NCBI GenBank assembly: GCA_025506515.1
Contig: CM046442.1
Coordinates: 62,629,340 to 62,693,339, forward strand
Source: Flaveria trinervia
Taxonomy: Eukaryota > Streptophyta > Magnoliopsida > Asterales > Asteraceae
DNA: 64,000 nt
Direction of reading: 5' to 3'
In this document: positions 33,372 through 45,300 of the stretch, piece after piece
How the letters are laid out: the number at the start of each line of letters is the position of its first letter
Numbering within the stretch: position 1 is the stretch's first letter
Translations under genes and position numbers: made by a program
The notes under the pieces: model-generated
Seen by the model: the letters and a program-made list of their open reading frames with translations, nothing else
What the model was told of the DNA's origin: nothing
The model's database searches: none

Positions 33372-34174
33372 TGTTGGACCAAAAGAACCAATGAGCCTGA
33401 TTAGAAAAACCTCTATGTCCTACAGACATCACAACAACTGCTGAAGACTTGATCAGCTGTTGTAACAAAGTCTGAAGATCAACAGTTGAAGACTAAAGTA
33501 CTGAAGACTTCAACAGCTGAAGACTAAAGTACTGAAGACTTCAACAGCTGAAGACCAAAGTCTGAAGATCAACAGCTGAAGAACAAAGTACTGAAGATCA
33601 ACAGCTGAAGTACAAAGACTGAAGACATCAACTGATGACAACAGCTGAAGTTCAAGTACAAGTACTGAAGCCTTCAGAGTTTGTTACAACAGCTGAAGAA
33701 GCATTCTTCAGTTGTTGTGATGGTTTCCTTTCAGTAGTTTTCTTTTTGTTTCAGTATTTGTAAAACAACTGAAGAGCATGTTCTTCAGTCGTTATAGTTT
33801 CAGTAGTTTCTTTTTAGTAGTTGTAGTGATAGTTAACACTTAGTATTTTTGTAAGAAGATGTCAGCTGTTTTGACATCTTCAGTAGTTGTGTTAACTTTT
33901 AGTAGTTTGAATAATTCTGTTAGATGTCACTATCAAGTGACATCAGCAGACGTCACATCTCTTATATAAGAGGTGTTGACCTAATTGTATGTGTGATATT
34001 CTGTTACCACGAAAGCAAATATTGAATGAAATATCTTTTGCAGAATTCTCTCTGTCTATAACCGTTTGTTCTTACCTTGAATATCTTTTGTGTTCTTGTG
34101 AATTGGCTAATTCATTGTTTGATTTCCGCTGCTATACTCTCTAATCAATCAAACGTAGATCACTGATCCTAACA
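33372..34174 (+). repeat. S1 5' LTR
   Basis: It starts TGTTGGACC and ends CCTAACA. The U3 part holds a repeated unit CAACAGCTGAAGACTAAAG with TACTGAAGACTT, and inverted partners such as TCAGTAGTTG. The TATA box is at 33961-33970. Confidence 0.97.
33961..33970 (+). promoter_or_regulatory. TATA box of the S1 5' LTR
   Basis: CTTATATAAG follows the repeat-rich U3 and is conserved in the 3' LTR at 46511-46520. It is the expected start of the genomic transcript. Confidence 0.7.
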
Positions 34175-34401
34175 AATAGTATCAGAGCTGGTTAATCATT
34201 GATCGATCTAACAATTGATCATTGAAACTGCTATTTGATATCTATGTTTGATTGAATTAGCACATTTGCAAGAACTGGTTAAAGATTATTGAATTTCTGC
34301 CGCTTTCGTTTATTCATTTTGAGATCTCTTTTGGTTCAATTTGGTTTGTTGTGTTTTCTTCTAAATCTGCTATAGCTTAATTGAATTTGGTTGAATCTGA
34401 G
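34175..34401 (+). other. S1 primer-binding site and gag leader
   Basis: TAGTATCAGAGCTGG at 34177-34191 matches the initiator-Met tRNA site TGGTATCAGAGC with one change in the first 12 bases. The leader has no gene and reaches the gag ATG at 34402. Confidence 0.85.
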
Positions 34402-35532
34402 ATGACTACTCCTTCTAATGACCCTCAGAATACCGGTTCCTCAACCAAGCCTCCGATGCTAGTTTGGACCGAGTATAACATATGGCAACGAAGGATGCTT
34501 CATCACCTGTCTGTTAACAGTTCAGGTTTTTGGACATCTGTGGTACATGGACCACATAAGCCTATGGTGAACAATCTGGAAACCAATCAAATGGTTCCGA
34601 AGAAGAAGGAACAATACTCAGATGAAGATCGGAAACTGTTTGAGATTGATACTAAAGACCATGGAATTCTGGCCATGGCACTGCCGAATGAAATCTATTC
34701 AGGGCTTATGCATCATGAAACTGCTCATGACCTCTGGAATGCACTGAAGGAACAATTCGGTGGAACTCATGAGGTCTTAGCAAACAACAGGGAAATCCTC
34801 GCCCAACAATATGAGACATTCTCTCATAGAAAGGGTGAGACACTGACTCAACAGATTGAGCGATTTTCCTGTTTGATCTCTAAGCTCAAAATGGTGAAAC
34901 AGGAATACACCAACAGCCAGATGAATAACAGATTCCTCAAATCACTGCCCGAGAGATGGGACACATACACTACTGTCCTACGCTCCAGTGCAAATCTGGA
35001 TAGCCTATCTCTCACCCAACTTCATGGGAAACTGATTACATTCGAAAGAGAGATAGAGAAGAAAAGGAAGCTGTCATCATCAGGAAAGCTCACTGATGAC
35101 TTTGTACCAGGGAACACTGCCTTGGTTGGTCATGAGTCAGAATATGCTGCATCTGAAAGCAATTATGATGAGCATATTGATTTCTCTTCAAACAGTTCTG
35201 ATCATGCATTTGTTGGTATTGATAGTCATTCTGGCAGTAATAGTGACAATCTATGCTTCATCATGGATGATCTGAAGGGAATTGCTGATGATGATTTAGA
35301 AGTGATGGATATTCTAAGCCAAATGGCCTTAGTTAATATCAGATCTCAGAAGTTCTACAAGAGAACTGGCAAGAAATTTCGTGGACTCTCTAGCAAAACC
35401 AAAGTTGGTTTTGACAAGAGTAAGTTGAGGTGTCACAAATGCCAAAGGCTTGGACACTTTGCAAGAGACTGTAGATCAACTGGATCTAACTCTTCTGCAC
35501 CCTTTGTGACTTTTCCTAGCACTAGTCCATAA
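34402..35532 (+). CDS. S1 gag (capsid and nucleocapsid), open over its domains
   Basis: The first ATG at 34402 (MTTPSNDPQNTGSSTKPPM) is chosen over a TTG start 21 bases earlier. The UBN2-type capsid domain follows: YNIWQRRMLHHLSVN, YSDEDRKLFEIDTKDHGILA, AHDLWNALKEQFGG and LPERWDTYTTVLRS. A Ser/Asp-rich stretch leads to the zinc knuckle CHKCQRLGHFARDC at 35431-35472. It ends at TAA 35530-35532. Family members usually read on into the linker and protease, so this stop may be a later mutation or a normal end. It is the longest intact frame in S1 gag-pol. Confidence 0.9.
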   Translation: MTTPSNDPQNTGSSTKPPMLVWTEYNIWQRRMLHHLSVNSSGFWTSVVHGPHKPMVNNLETNQMVPKKKEQYSDEDRKLFEIDTKDHGILAMALPNEIYSGLMHHETAHDLWNALKEQFGGTHEVLANNREILAQQYETFSHRKGETLTQQIERFSCLISKLKMVKQEYTNSQMNNRFLKSLPERWDTYTTVLRSSANLDSLSLTQLHGKLITFEREIEKKRKLSSSGKLTDDFVPGNTALVGHESEYAASESNYDEHIDFSSNSSDHAFVGIDSHSGSNSDNLCFIMDDLKGIADDDLEVMDILSQMALVNIRSQKFYKRTGKKFRGLSSKTKVGFDKSKLRCHKCQRLGHFARDCRSTGSNSSAPFVTFPSTSP

Positions 35533-37264
35533 AACAGAGGGCAACATCCTGCTGGTTCTAGTCATCATTCACACCCTGTATCTCCTGCATACTTTGTCCC
35601 CCAGGGTCTAATGTCATATCCTTTTCCTTGCTATTACATGCCTTAGCCAAATCCGGTTCAAGCTCCTATTGCACAACAACCACATGCGTTACCTGAACCT
35701 CAACCTTCCCAGTCTCATCAACAAACTCAACCTCAACAACACAGCTTTTTCACCCCAGGAGTTGTTGACTGGAGCAGTTTACCAGATGATTTGTCTGGTC
35801 ATGAACAACTGTTCTCTGGTGCTGGTCAACATGGTGGTGACAGTCCTTTTGTAAATCTAGCTCTTATGGCTTTGGAGTCTGCTGATACTTCATCCTCTAA
35901 TGTCTCTACACCACAGGTATCACAGGTATCCTCTGAGGCAAAAGCCAAACTATGTTCTGAAACATGCATAGCCGCATTTGCATCTATTAGAGAAGCAAAT
36001 GTAGCTTTAATTAACAAGAACATTGAGCTAGAACAAACAATTTCCAAAAGAAAAGTTGAATTTGACTCTGTGCTTAATGATAAGAATGATGAGATTTACA
36101 AACTTAAATGCCAAATCACCGATGATAAGGCTAGGGAAGAGATACTTCTAGAGAAGTACAGAGACCTCAAAGAAACACTTGCAACTACCCAGGTAGAGTG
36201 TGATCGATGGGTAAATTCTTGCAAGGGTTTTGAAATGCTTCTTAGTAAGCAATCTGCTTCCAATGTGAAGTTTGGCACTGGTTATAATCACACTGCTCCT
36301 CCTACAGATTTTACTCCCAGAGCAGAGGTAGAATCTGATGGTGAAAGTAATAACCAATCATTTTCATCATGTGATCTACTATCTCATACAGCACCATCAG
36401 AAGTAGAAGTCAGCATTAATTCCTCTAAGAACCTATCAGCTGATGTTGATGGTTCAAATGCTGACACTCATATGATCAAAAAGTTGATCACTCCAGGTGG
36501 TATTTCACAAAGTACTGAAAGTACTAAAGAGAATGTCATAACACCTGGAGAACAAGCCCAAACTACTGCATGTACTAAAGGAAGAAAATTGCAAGTAGAA
36601 AGGGTGGGAAAACTACTGAAGAAGATATCAAGAAAGCAGGTACTAAAGGGAAGAAAACTGCTAGTACTGATAGCAAACTACTGAAGAACAAGTCTTCAAT
36701 AGTTTCATCTTCTTCAGTAGATGATCAACTTAAGATGAAGAAAAAGCCATGTGAAATATGTGGCTTATTCAATCATCTTACTAATGCTTGCTGGTATAAA
36801 AAGGGCTCCAAACTCAAACATAATGAAAACATTAAAGAGGAAATGGATAAAATGAAAACTGAGTTTGAAACCAAATTTGTATGAGCAACATCAACACCTG
36901 TGACCCCAAAATCCAAAAAGAAATCCAAAAAGAAAGGGGTTAAATAGGCAACAGCTGAGGTTGCTCAAAGAGAGATGGTACAACACAGGAACCCATCAAA
37001 CTCAAGCACTACTGTGTCTGATGAGCTGAAGGCTTTATCACAAAATCAGACACAACTTGTTATGATGGTTCAACATGTATTAGGGAGAGTCAACCAATTA
37101 GATGCTCCTGTGTTGAAACCACAGAGAAGAAAATCCATGCAAAAGGATTCTTCTTCTTCACCATCTCCATCCCCTCAGGCTATTATTCATAGCAAGTCTG
37201 TTAGTTTATCATCTGTTGATATGAACAGACCCAATACCAAAAAGGTATGGGTCTCAAAAACTAA
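35533..37264 (+). pseudogene. S1 gag linker: coiled coil and second zinc knuckle
   Basis: A Gln/Pro-rich part (to about 35760) leads to a coiled-coil segment in 35791-36684 (EANVALINKNIELEQTISKR, ILLEKYRDLKETLATTQVEC). The frame then shifts and CEICGLFNHLTNAC, a second CX2CX4HX4C knuckle, lies at 36750-36791. S2 has the same plan. The role is presumably assembly and nucleic-acid binding, inferred from domain type. Confidence 0.72.
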
Positions 37265-37277
37265 CTAATTGTTATGA

Positions 37278-37724
37278 TTGCAGGGTTCTTCAACATGCCA
37301 AAGTAGCATCTGGTATGTAGACAGTGGGGGATCTATGCATATGACAGGGAACAGCTCTCTTCTTCATGACTACTCTCAAGGAAAGAAGGGGTTTGTTTCT
37401 TTTGGCAATGATGCTAAGGGTTACATCATTGGAAAAGGCTTTGTCTCAAATGGAGATATAAAGTTTGATGATATTAATCATGTGGAAAATCTCAAGTACA
37501 ATCTCTTGAGTGTCAGTCAAATGTGTGATAAAGGCCATGTTGCTCTTTTCACCAGTCAGAACTGCAGGATTCTGTCATCCAAAGATCTGAATTTGATTGA
37601 TAAGGTGTTGGATGATCACACTCTCCTGAGGGCCAACAGGACAGGAAGAGTGTATGCCTTAGATCTTTCCAAGAAAATAAATCTCAGAGGCCATCCTTGC
37701 CTATTTTCCAAAGCCTCTCCTTAG
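37278..37724 (+). CDS. S1 aspartic protease, likely inactive variant context
   Basis: The block reads IWYVDSGGSMHMTGNSSLL, where the family usually has DSGCSRHMTG. The DSG triad is intact. It continues GFVSFGNDAKGYIIGKGFV and YNLLSVSQMCDKGH in one frame. A stop at 37722-37724 separates it from the integrase blocks. It would cleave the gag-pol polyprotein. Confidence 0.85.
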   Translation: MQGSSTCQSSIWYVDSGGSMHMTGNSSLLHDYSQGKKGFVSFGNDAKGYIIGKGFVSNGDIKFDDINHVENLKYNLLSVSQMCDKGHVALFTSQNCRILSSKDLNLIDKVLDDHTLLRANRTGRVYALDLSKKINLRGHPCLFSKASP

Positions 37725-38603
37725 GAATCTAAACTGTGGCACAGAAGGCTGGATCTTGTTAATTTCAAAAACATGAATGAGCTGATCCACAATAGTTTAG
37801 TGAGAGGTTTACCAATAAAGGAGTTCCACTGTGATGAAACCTGCACTGCTTGTTTAAAAGGAAAACATCACAAAGTCTCATTCCCTCCTATTGAAGAACC
37901 TAAGTCCACTGCCTGCTTGCAATTACTGCATATGGATCTATTTGGTCCTGTGAGAGTGATGAGCATGGCACAGAAGAAATACTGTCTGGTAATTGTGGAT
38001 GATTACTCCAGATTTGTATGGACTTTCTTTCTGCATTCAAAGGATGAGGTTGCTCAGAAGATTATCAACTTTGTGTTGTCTGTTGAGAAGCAGTATTCCC
38101 TTTCAGTCAAGTGTATAAGGAGTGACAATGGAACTGAATTCAGAAACCATACACTTGACGAATTTTATCTTTCAAAGGGAATCAAAAGGCAGTTTAGCAT
38201 CCCAAGGACTCCAAAACAAAATGGAGTAGTGGAGAGAAAGAACAGGACCCTAATTGAAGCTGCAAGGTCTATGTTGGCTGACTCTGGTTTGCCACTGACC
38301 TTTTGGGCTGAAGCTGTTAACACAGCTTGCTATGTGCAGAATAGAGCCTTAGTAAATCAGAGGTTGATGAAGACTCCATATGAAGTTCTACATCACTTGG
38401 CTCCTCTAATTTCATTCTTCAAAGCATTTGGGTGTCCTTGTTTTACTCTCAACACAAAGGATCAACTCCAAAAATTTGATCCTAAGGTGGATGTAGGGTA
38501 TTTTGTTGGTTATTCATCTACTTGCAAAGCATACAGAGTCTTCAACTGCAGAACAGAGATAGTTGAAGAGACTTTTGACCGGTTTGGTAGAACACAAAAT
38601 CCA
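37725..38603 (+). CDS. S1 integrase, C-terminus cut by a solo LTR
   Basis: The GAG-pre-integrase zinc region (MNELIHNSLVRGLP, CTACLKGKHHKVSF) is followed by the core: LLHMDLFGPVRVMS with the first Asp, CIRSDNGTEFRN with the second, and KQNGVVERKNRTLIEAARSM with the catalytic Glu. All three acidic residues are present. The frame is open until the solo LTR at 38604, after which the linker resumes at 39559. Confidence 0.92.
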
Positions 38604-39558
38604 TGTTTAACCTTTTAAACATTCTGAAAAACGCTGCGGAAATATGGCTTTTAAAACGATTTTTAAAGCTGAAAATCTTATCTTCTATATGTTCATATGT
38701 TATGAAAAACAAACCCAAATCATGAGGATCATTCTTATGTGAATAGACAAGCTATGTCAATACATAAACGTACATAAAATCACAGCTTGAACAAGCTGTG
38801 ACAACTACCTTGTTCCAGCACCAAATGTCGACCAAAATGGGATGTTTGATGCTTGTTCTTTTGGCCAAGACTTCAAGGAGGAGTCCTCAAGTGCTTATAC
38901 CCAAATCCTTGTGAAGCATACACAACTCTTGCTAGGGAGAGATCACCAAATCAAGACCAAGAAACTGCTTCAAAAGCTGCTGCCCAGCCGAGACCAAGAG
39001 GGAGAGGTTTTGAGAGTTTTTGTCTTTCAAAGTTGCATGTAATGTGTGTGGTCTATGAGATTTTTGAGTCCAAGACTCAATTAAATGTGTGTTGATGGTC
39101 AAAACTTGTTTGGTCCAATAGGATGAGAGGGGAGGGGCGGCCAAAAGGAGTTTAAAACCCTTTTCCCTCTCAAAACCATCACACATTAAAATGTCACTTA
39201 TACTAGACATACAATTAATTGTATGTACAAGATATATAAATATAGTTACATACTTATACAATTAACCATTTAATTATAAGCTGTAATTTCTCACTTAATA
39301 TTTGGTGTCATCTAACTAATTTAAACAACACATCAAATAATATTGTTGAACAAAATTCCTAATAAGTTGTTCCCACTTACATGCAACTTATTTAGAAAAC
39401 CATTTTCTAAATTGGTGTAAATATTTAATTGCATGATCACATCATCAATTAAATATTAATTGGTGTTTGCCAAGCTTGTTGTTGGGTATAACCCGACTTG
39501 GATCATAACGTACTAACCACATCATATTCTAAGTGTCTTGGGCACACAGAATCCAACA
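38604..39558 (-). mobile_element. Solo LTR of the C1/C2 copia family inside S1
   Basis: On the minus strand it starts TGTTGGATTCTGTGTGCCCA at 39558 and follows the 9649 LTR through GTTATGATCCAAGTCGGGTT and beyond. Its other end reads TGTTTAACC at 38604, shorter than the family TGTTGGGTTTTGT. No internal sequence is present, so it is a solo LTR, probably from LTR-LTR recombination. No clear 5 bp duplication is seen; ATCCA occurs at 38599-38603 and inside the right end at 39551-39555. Confidence 0.85.
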
Positions 39559-40970
39559 ACTTTGCCTGTGAAGTTTAATGAATCTCCAATGGACAAGATT
39601 CCACAAAACCCTGTGGAGTTGTTTGATTTGGACATACTGCAATATGTTCCTTATCAACCTCCAGCTATTGCAGATCATGTGGATAAATCATCTTCTGCAG
39701 CATGTCTTCCACCTGGTGGTATTGATGATGATGATGATGATAATATCAATACTCACCTATTCAAGTTTAGTGACCAACTGCCTGAGTCTGCTAAACTTGA
39801 TGTTCCTGTAGCTTCAGCAGTTCCATCCACAACAAATGCTGATGAGATTTTTGATTCCTCTACATCTTTTGAGTTACCATCAAATTCTTGGTTTCAAGAG
39901 TCTGCATCAACATCAGCTGCTGCTGAAGGTTCTACAAGCACTTGCATAGATATCATTGTTTATCAATAGCTGAAGAATCACCCAATGTCTCAAATCCTTG
40001 GTGATATCAATGCTGGAGTTTCAACAAGAAGTCAATTGTCTAACTTCTGCTTCTATGCTCTTTTCATCAATCAGCTAGAGCCAAAGAACTATCATGTTGC
40101 TTTGAGAGACAATGGATGGGTTGAAGCCATGCAGCTTGAGCTAATTCAGTTCAAAAAGTAGCAAGTGTGGGAACTGGTTTCTCTACCCCCAGGTAAGTGT
40201 GCAATAGGCACTAAATGGGTGTTTAGGAATAAAACTGATGAAAATGGGCTTATTGTCAAGAACAAGGCTAGACGGGTTGTACAAGGGTTTTCACAAGAAG
40301 AAGGTATTGGTTATGATGAACCTTTGCCCCTGTAGCCAGACTAGAGGCAATTAGATTGTTCTTAGCCTATGCTGCATTCCACCATCTTAAAGTTTTTCAA
40401 ATGGATGTCAAAAGTGCATTTTTATATGGTAAAATAAAAGAAGAAGTTTATGTGTGTCAACCACCAGGTTTTGAGGATAATAAACATCCTGAATGGATGT
40501 ATAAACTTGATAAGGCTCTTTATGGGTTGAAACAAGCTCCTAGAGCCTCGTATGAGACACTTTCCACTTTTCTTCTTAAAAATAATTTCACTAGAGGCTC
40601 CATAGATAAAACTTTGTTTATTAAGAAGGTGGATTAGCATAAGCTACCTGTTCAAATTTATGTTGATGATATTATTTTTGCATTCTCTGATCCCCAGTTG
40701 TGTGATGATTTTACCAAATTAATGAAAAAGAGGTGTGAAATGAGTGCAATGGGAGATTACAGTTCTTTCTAGGCTTGCAAATCAAACAAAAGGCTGATGG
40801 AACCTTTATTCATGAGTCAAAATATACAAAAGATCTTTTGAATAAGTTTGATTTACAAAATTGTAAGCCCTGTTCTACTCCCATGTGCAACACCACACAA
40901 CTGGATGCAGATCAGAAAGGTAAAGCTGTTGATGAAACACTTTACAGATGTATGATTGGGTCCTTGATGT
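39559..40970 (+). pseudogene. S1 integrase-RT linker and reverse transcriptase
   Basis: The linker (39559-39969) has a short Asp run and Ser-rich sequence. RT blocks follow: NGWVEAMQLELIQFKK with TAG, CAIGTKWVFRNKTDENG, NKARRVVQGFSQEEG, FQMDVKSAFLYGKIKEEVYV and KALYGLKQAPRASYETL. The active site is YVDDIIF near 40660, intact. Two frame shifts and at least two stops break the frame. Confidence 0.9.
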
Positions 40971-41598
40971 ATTAACAGCTTCTAGACCAGATATCATGTT
41001 TGCTACTTGTGTCTGTGCTAGATTTTAGGCTGCTCCTAAAGAGTCTCATTTGATTGCAGTCAAGAGGATCTTTAGATATTTGCAAGGTACACAATCTCTA
41101 GGTTTATGGTATTCCACTGGACACTCTTGCAAATTAGTTGCTTTTTCAGATAGCGACTATGCAGGTGCAAGTTAACTAGAAAGTCAACTTCTGGTGGATG
41201 TCAATTCCTAGGCAACTGTTTGATTTCTTGGCAGAGTAAGAAACAAACAACTGTTGCTACATACACTGCTGAAGCAGAGTACATTGCAGCTGCAAGTTGT
41301 ACTTCTCAAGTACTCTAGCTTCAGAACCAACTTTTGGATTATGGCATTACAGAGACTAAGACTCCATTATTAATGGATAGTGCTTCAGCTCTGTGCATTG
41401 TCAAAATCCAGTCCAGCACTCTAGGACCAAACATATAGAGATCAGACATCATTTTATTAGGGATTGTTTTGAAAAAGGTCTGATTGATCCTATGTTTGTG
41501 CCTAGTGCTATGAGCTTGCAGACATTTTTACTAAGCCTTTGGATAGTTCAACTTTCGAAAACCTAGTGTTACGGCTTGGAATGCTGCAGCTAGAATAA
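40971..41598 (+). pseudogene. S1 RNase H, with nonsense codons
   Basis: Blocks seen include RPDIMFATCVCARF, then TAG 41026-41028 where Gln is usual, AAPKESHLIAVKRIFRYLQ, SDSDYAG, SGGCQFLGNCLISWQSKKQ, TAEAEYIAAASC and, after SQVL, TAG 41316-41318 where Trp is usual. The end reads FTKPLDSSTF and LGMLQLE with TAA at 41596-41598. Confidence 0.9.
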
Positions 41599-42288
41599 GT
41601 GATAACTACTGATGATCTCAGTAAATAAGTACTGATGATCATTAGTGACCATATCACATATAGTACTGATTCTGTTAAAACAACTGATAAAGTTACAACT
41701 ACTGATGTAGTTATAACTACTGATGTTAGTCAAAACAGATAAGTACTGATGTCCTATGAAACAACTGAAAAGAGCAAAAAGGCTGATGAGTAAGTGTTGA
41801 GGACCGTATGAAACAGCTGAAAGGCTATGAATTGACGAAAACTATGATGAGAACTTTCTCTTCAGTTGTTTCTACAACTGCTGTTTCATCCTAAACAACT
41901 GATGACAAAACCATGTCTTCAGTAGTTTCACAACTACTGATGACTAACACCAAGTCAACAGCTGTTTACAACAACTGATGACAAAACCATGTCTTCAGTA
42001 GTTTCACAACTACTGATGACTAATACCAAGTTATCAATGTTTACAACACCTGAAGACCAAACCGAGGTTTTTAGTAGTTTCACAACTACTGATGACTAAC
42101 ACTAAGTCTTCAGTTGTTTTCAAACATCTGAAGTCAAAACCATGGTTTTTCAGTAGTTTTATAACTGCTGATGCCTAAAACCAAGACTTCAGTTGTTTCA
42201 ACTTCTGAAAGGGTAATACCATGTCATCAGTCGTTTACAACTACTGATGAATAACAACAAACCCTTCAGTCGTTTTCTAACCCTTACC
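41599..42288 (+). repeat. S1 pol-ORF3 spacer array
   Basis: Words such as CAACTACTGATGA, TCAGTAGTTTCACAACTACTGA and CTTCAGTTGTTT recur in both orientations, giving many inverted pairs. The same words form the U3 array of the S1 LTRs (about 33400-33950). No gene is present. Copies sit about 30-60 bases apart. Confidence 0.8.
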
Positions 42289-42299
42289 CTATAAATACC
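42289..42299 (+). promoter_or_regulatory. TATA box 72 bases before the S1 ORF3 ATG
   Basis: CTATAAATACC directly follows the spacer array and precedes a pyrimidine-rich leader and the ATG at 42371. This is the clearest candidate for a separate ORF3 promoter in the window. Function is inferred from position and sequence. Confidence 0.55.
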
Positions 42300-42370
42300 C
42301 AATACCTATTCTTCAGAGCTTCATCCTCTTCAAACCTAACGTTCAAATCTCCAAAACTTCTCTCTCATTA

Positions 42371-45300
42371 ATGGCGACCATGCAGCTCAAACACGACATA
42401 ACTGTGTTGCCTACCTCACAAAATCCCCTTTCTGGACAAAGTTTGATAACGCCATTGATCTATTGGTCCAATCTCCCTACCAAACGGCCTTCCTTCTAAA
42501 TCCCACCATTCATGCCGAATCCTTACACCAGTTTTGGACGAACGTCACCCTTATAACTGGGGAGAACAACACCGACTCTCTCTAGTCGTCGTCAACACCA
42601 TCAAGTGGTCATCACTCCGGATATCATTCGCCAAACCCTAAACTTGGATGTTGCCACTTTCCCCGCTGGGTATCCAAAGGGCACAACTGATTTATCCTTT
42701 GCCCACACCATGGATTCAGGGAACCTCAGTGCCTCTACCATCCTGAAAAAGCATTTCCATGATGCCGAACGTCTTATCTTTCACATGGTAAATGTTTGCT
42801 TAGCTCCTAAGACTTCCTCTTGGGATCAAATGCCTACCAGGTGGCAGCAGGTATTATTCTCTATCCTTGAGCAACAAAACTTAAACTTTTCTGAAATTAT
42901 CTTTCTTGAACTTAAGGATATGGCCTCAAAACCTCTTTCTAATCGATGGATATTTATCTCGGTTCACTATGGCCATCATAGAGAATCAGCTGAAAGCTGA
43001 GGGACTTGATGGCCTTGGAGTCCCTGCAATGGCTGTATTACCTGAAGTATACTCCAGGCACAACTCTGACCAAACACTGAAACAGGCTGCCAAAATGCGA
43101 AAACCAACGCAGTTGGAACCCACAGCCACCACCTCCAAATCCAAAGTCCCCACCAAACCCAAATCCAAAAAGCCAAAAACGGCTACTCAGGGAGATGAGT
43201 CCCCTGAGGATGCCCCTGTACCACAAACACAGGAACCACATACTTGTATAACCCCCAGTTGTGTCAAAGACTCAACCTGCCAAAGCCGCACATGTATCTC
43301 TCAACAGGATCCTGTTGCAACCAATATTAGGGAACCCACACTGCTGGAACCTATCTCACTTGAGAGGGTTACCATTGAAGCGCACCATTCACCCCGGGTG
43401 CAATCTGCTTCTACCCAATCACCACATGTAACCGTCCCCAAAAGTCCTACATTAATTGTGCACAAGTGCTGAGTCAGTTGCACTCCTCACCCCCTCCCCA
43501 GATACCAATACAACTGGGAATACCTCTACAATTGAGGGGGAGGACCAACGTGCATCTGATAACCCACAGCATAGGGGTTACAATGTTCTATCTCCTAGTG
43601 TAGAAAAGGAGATTGGAACTTCTGGTGAGGCTGCCACTTATCCTGCTTTAGCATATGATCAGGATGTAGTTGGTACCATCACTAAGACCTTACCAGAGGC
43701 AACTGCTGATGAAGGACATAGTCTGAGGCAGGAAGTCCCCAGTTCCAAGACAAAGGGGGCACATGCTACAACTGATAAATACTCAGTGTATGTTCATCCT
43801 GATTATATCAGGAGGTCAAGTGATTCAGTAACTACTGATGATGACCCGGGCTTCTTTTACAATGTGTTAGCCCAAAACACCATCCTGGAAGAGGAGGTGA
43901 GCAGAATCAAAGAGCTGCTTGCCAAAACTTCTAAGGATCAAAGACCATCTGCCTCTCAAACCCCACAGATGGCACCTTCATCTGAAGTTCTCCCAAACAC
44001 AAAGCCACTCCCAAATACTCAGCCACTGCCTCTGCTTCTGGCACTATTTCTTAGGAACAGAACCCCCCTGAGCAAATAGCTGCTATCTTTCAAATTCCCT
44101 ACCTCTCATCACACCTACAATCACGGATATGTGATCAAAACCATTGATGAGAGGCTTTCCTCAGTAATACAACCCTTGATAGAGGAAGTTGTGGGCAACA
44201 AGCTTTCTGACACTTAAACTCTTGCAACCAATGCAACCAAAAAGGGGGAGATTCAGTCAGTGAAAGCAAAAAGAAAGAGGAGTGCAGAGAGGAAAGAGAA
44301 AGAGAAAGAAACAGAAGTGACAGAAGTGGAAAAGGAGAAGGAGTTGGCTGTGAAGACTGAAAAAGAGAAGGAGAAGGAAGCTGGCATGGAGAAATCAAAG
44401 AAAAGAAAGAATGAAAAGGAGACTGCCTTGGCGCTGATGGTGAAAGAGGCTGATGCCGAACACAACAGATCAATGGATAACATCATTGATCAGTTGTTTA
44501 GGCAAGTCCATGACACTGACAAACTTGACTCTAAGATCAGAAGATTAGAGATTGAAGAAATCCAAACTAGATGGGCAAGTTATGATGTGTTAGAAAGAGA
44601 AAGGCTGGAGATCATGATCAGGTTTATAGCAAAATATCTTGGAAGATCATTGATTGAAATCAAGGCCTGGTCCAGGGACAGCATCTTGGCAATAACCACC
44701 AAGATCTGTTCATCTGAAGTATACACTAAAGGATTAGTTGTTGAAGCATTGAATGAAGCTGGTGCTGGGAGCAAGACTGAACTAGCCAAGCAATCTAAAG
44801 CCACACTCACCTCCAAAATGCTAGAACAGCCTGTCAACATTCCCACACCAAAACCACCAAAAAACACAACCCACAAACCAACTCCCTTACCCTCAAAACC
44901 AATAGCCGATGATGTACCCCAGAAGAAGAAGAGAAGGGTATTGAGGCTAGAAGATGATGAAGAAGATGATGATGAAGATGAAGATAGGCTGCCACTCTCA
45001 GCTGTTATACAGTTGCCGAAGGCCACAAGTCACTCTCCAACAATTACTCCTCATACTCAAAGACAAATTGTGAAAGTGAAGCTAGAAGAAGAAGAGCTTC
45101 ACAAACAACATGATGAGGAATTGTTGAGGAGGGTTGACAAAGCTTATGTTGTCACATCTTCTATCATCAACATGAAGAAGCATGCTCTCAGATTATACAC
45201 TCTTAAGCATACATTTCAGTTTCAAAAGGAGAGAGTGAGGATTTGGCCTGATCCCAGGGTTTCTCATAGGATTCAAAAGAAAACCATTCCACAGAGATAC

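Noticed and set aside
38599..39555. ATCCA as the target duplication of the solo LTR
   Set aside because: The right copy lies inside the conserved LTR end (ATCCAACA), so it is probably coincidence.
44135..44486. Ser/Leu/Phe-rich minus-strand frames suggesting membrane proteins
   Set aside because: They are complements of the Lys/Glu-rich part of S1 ORF3.
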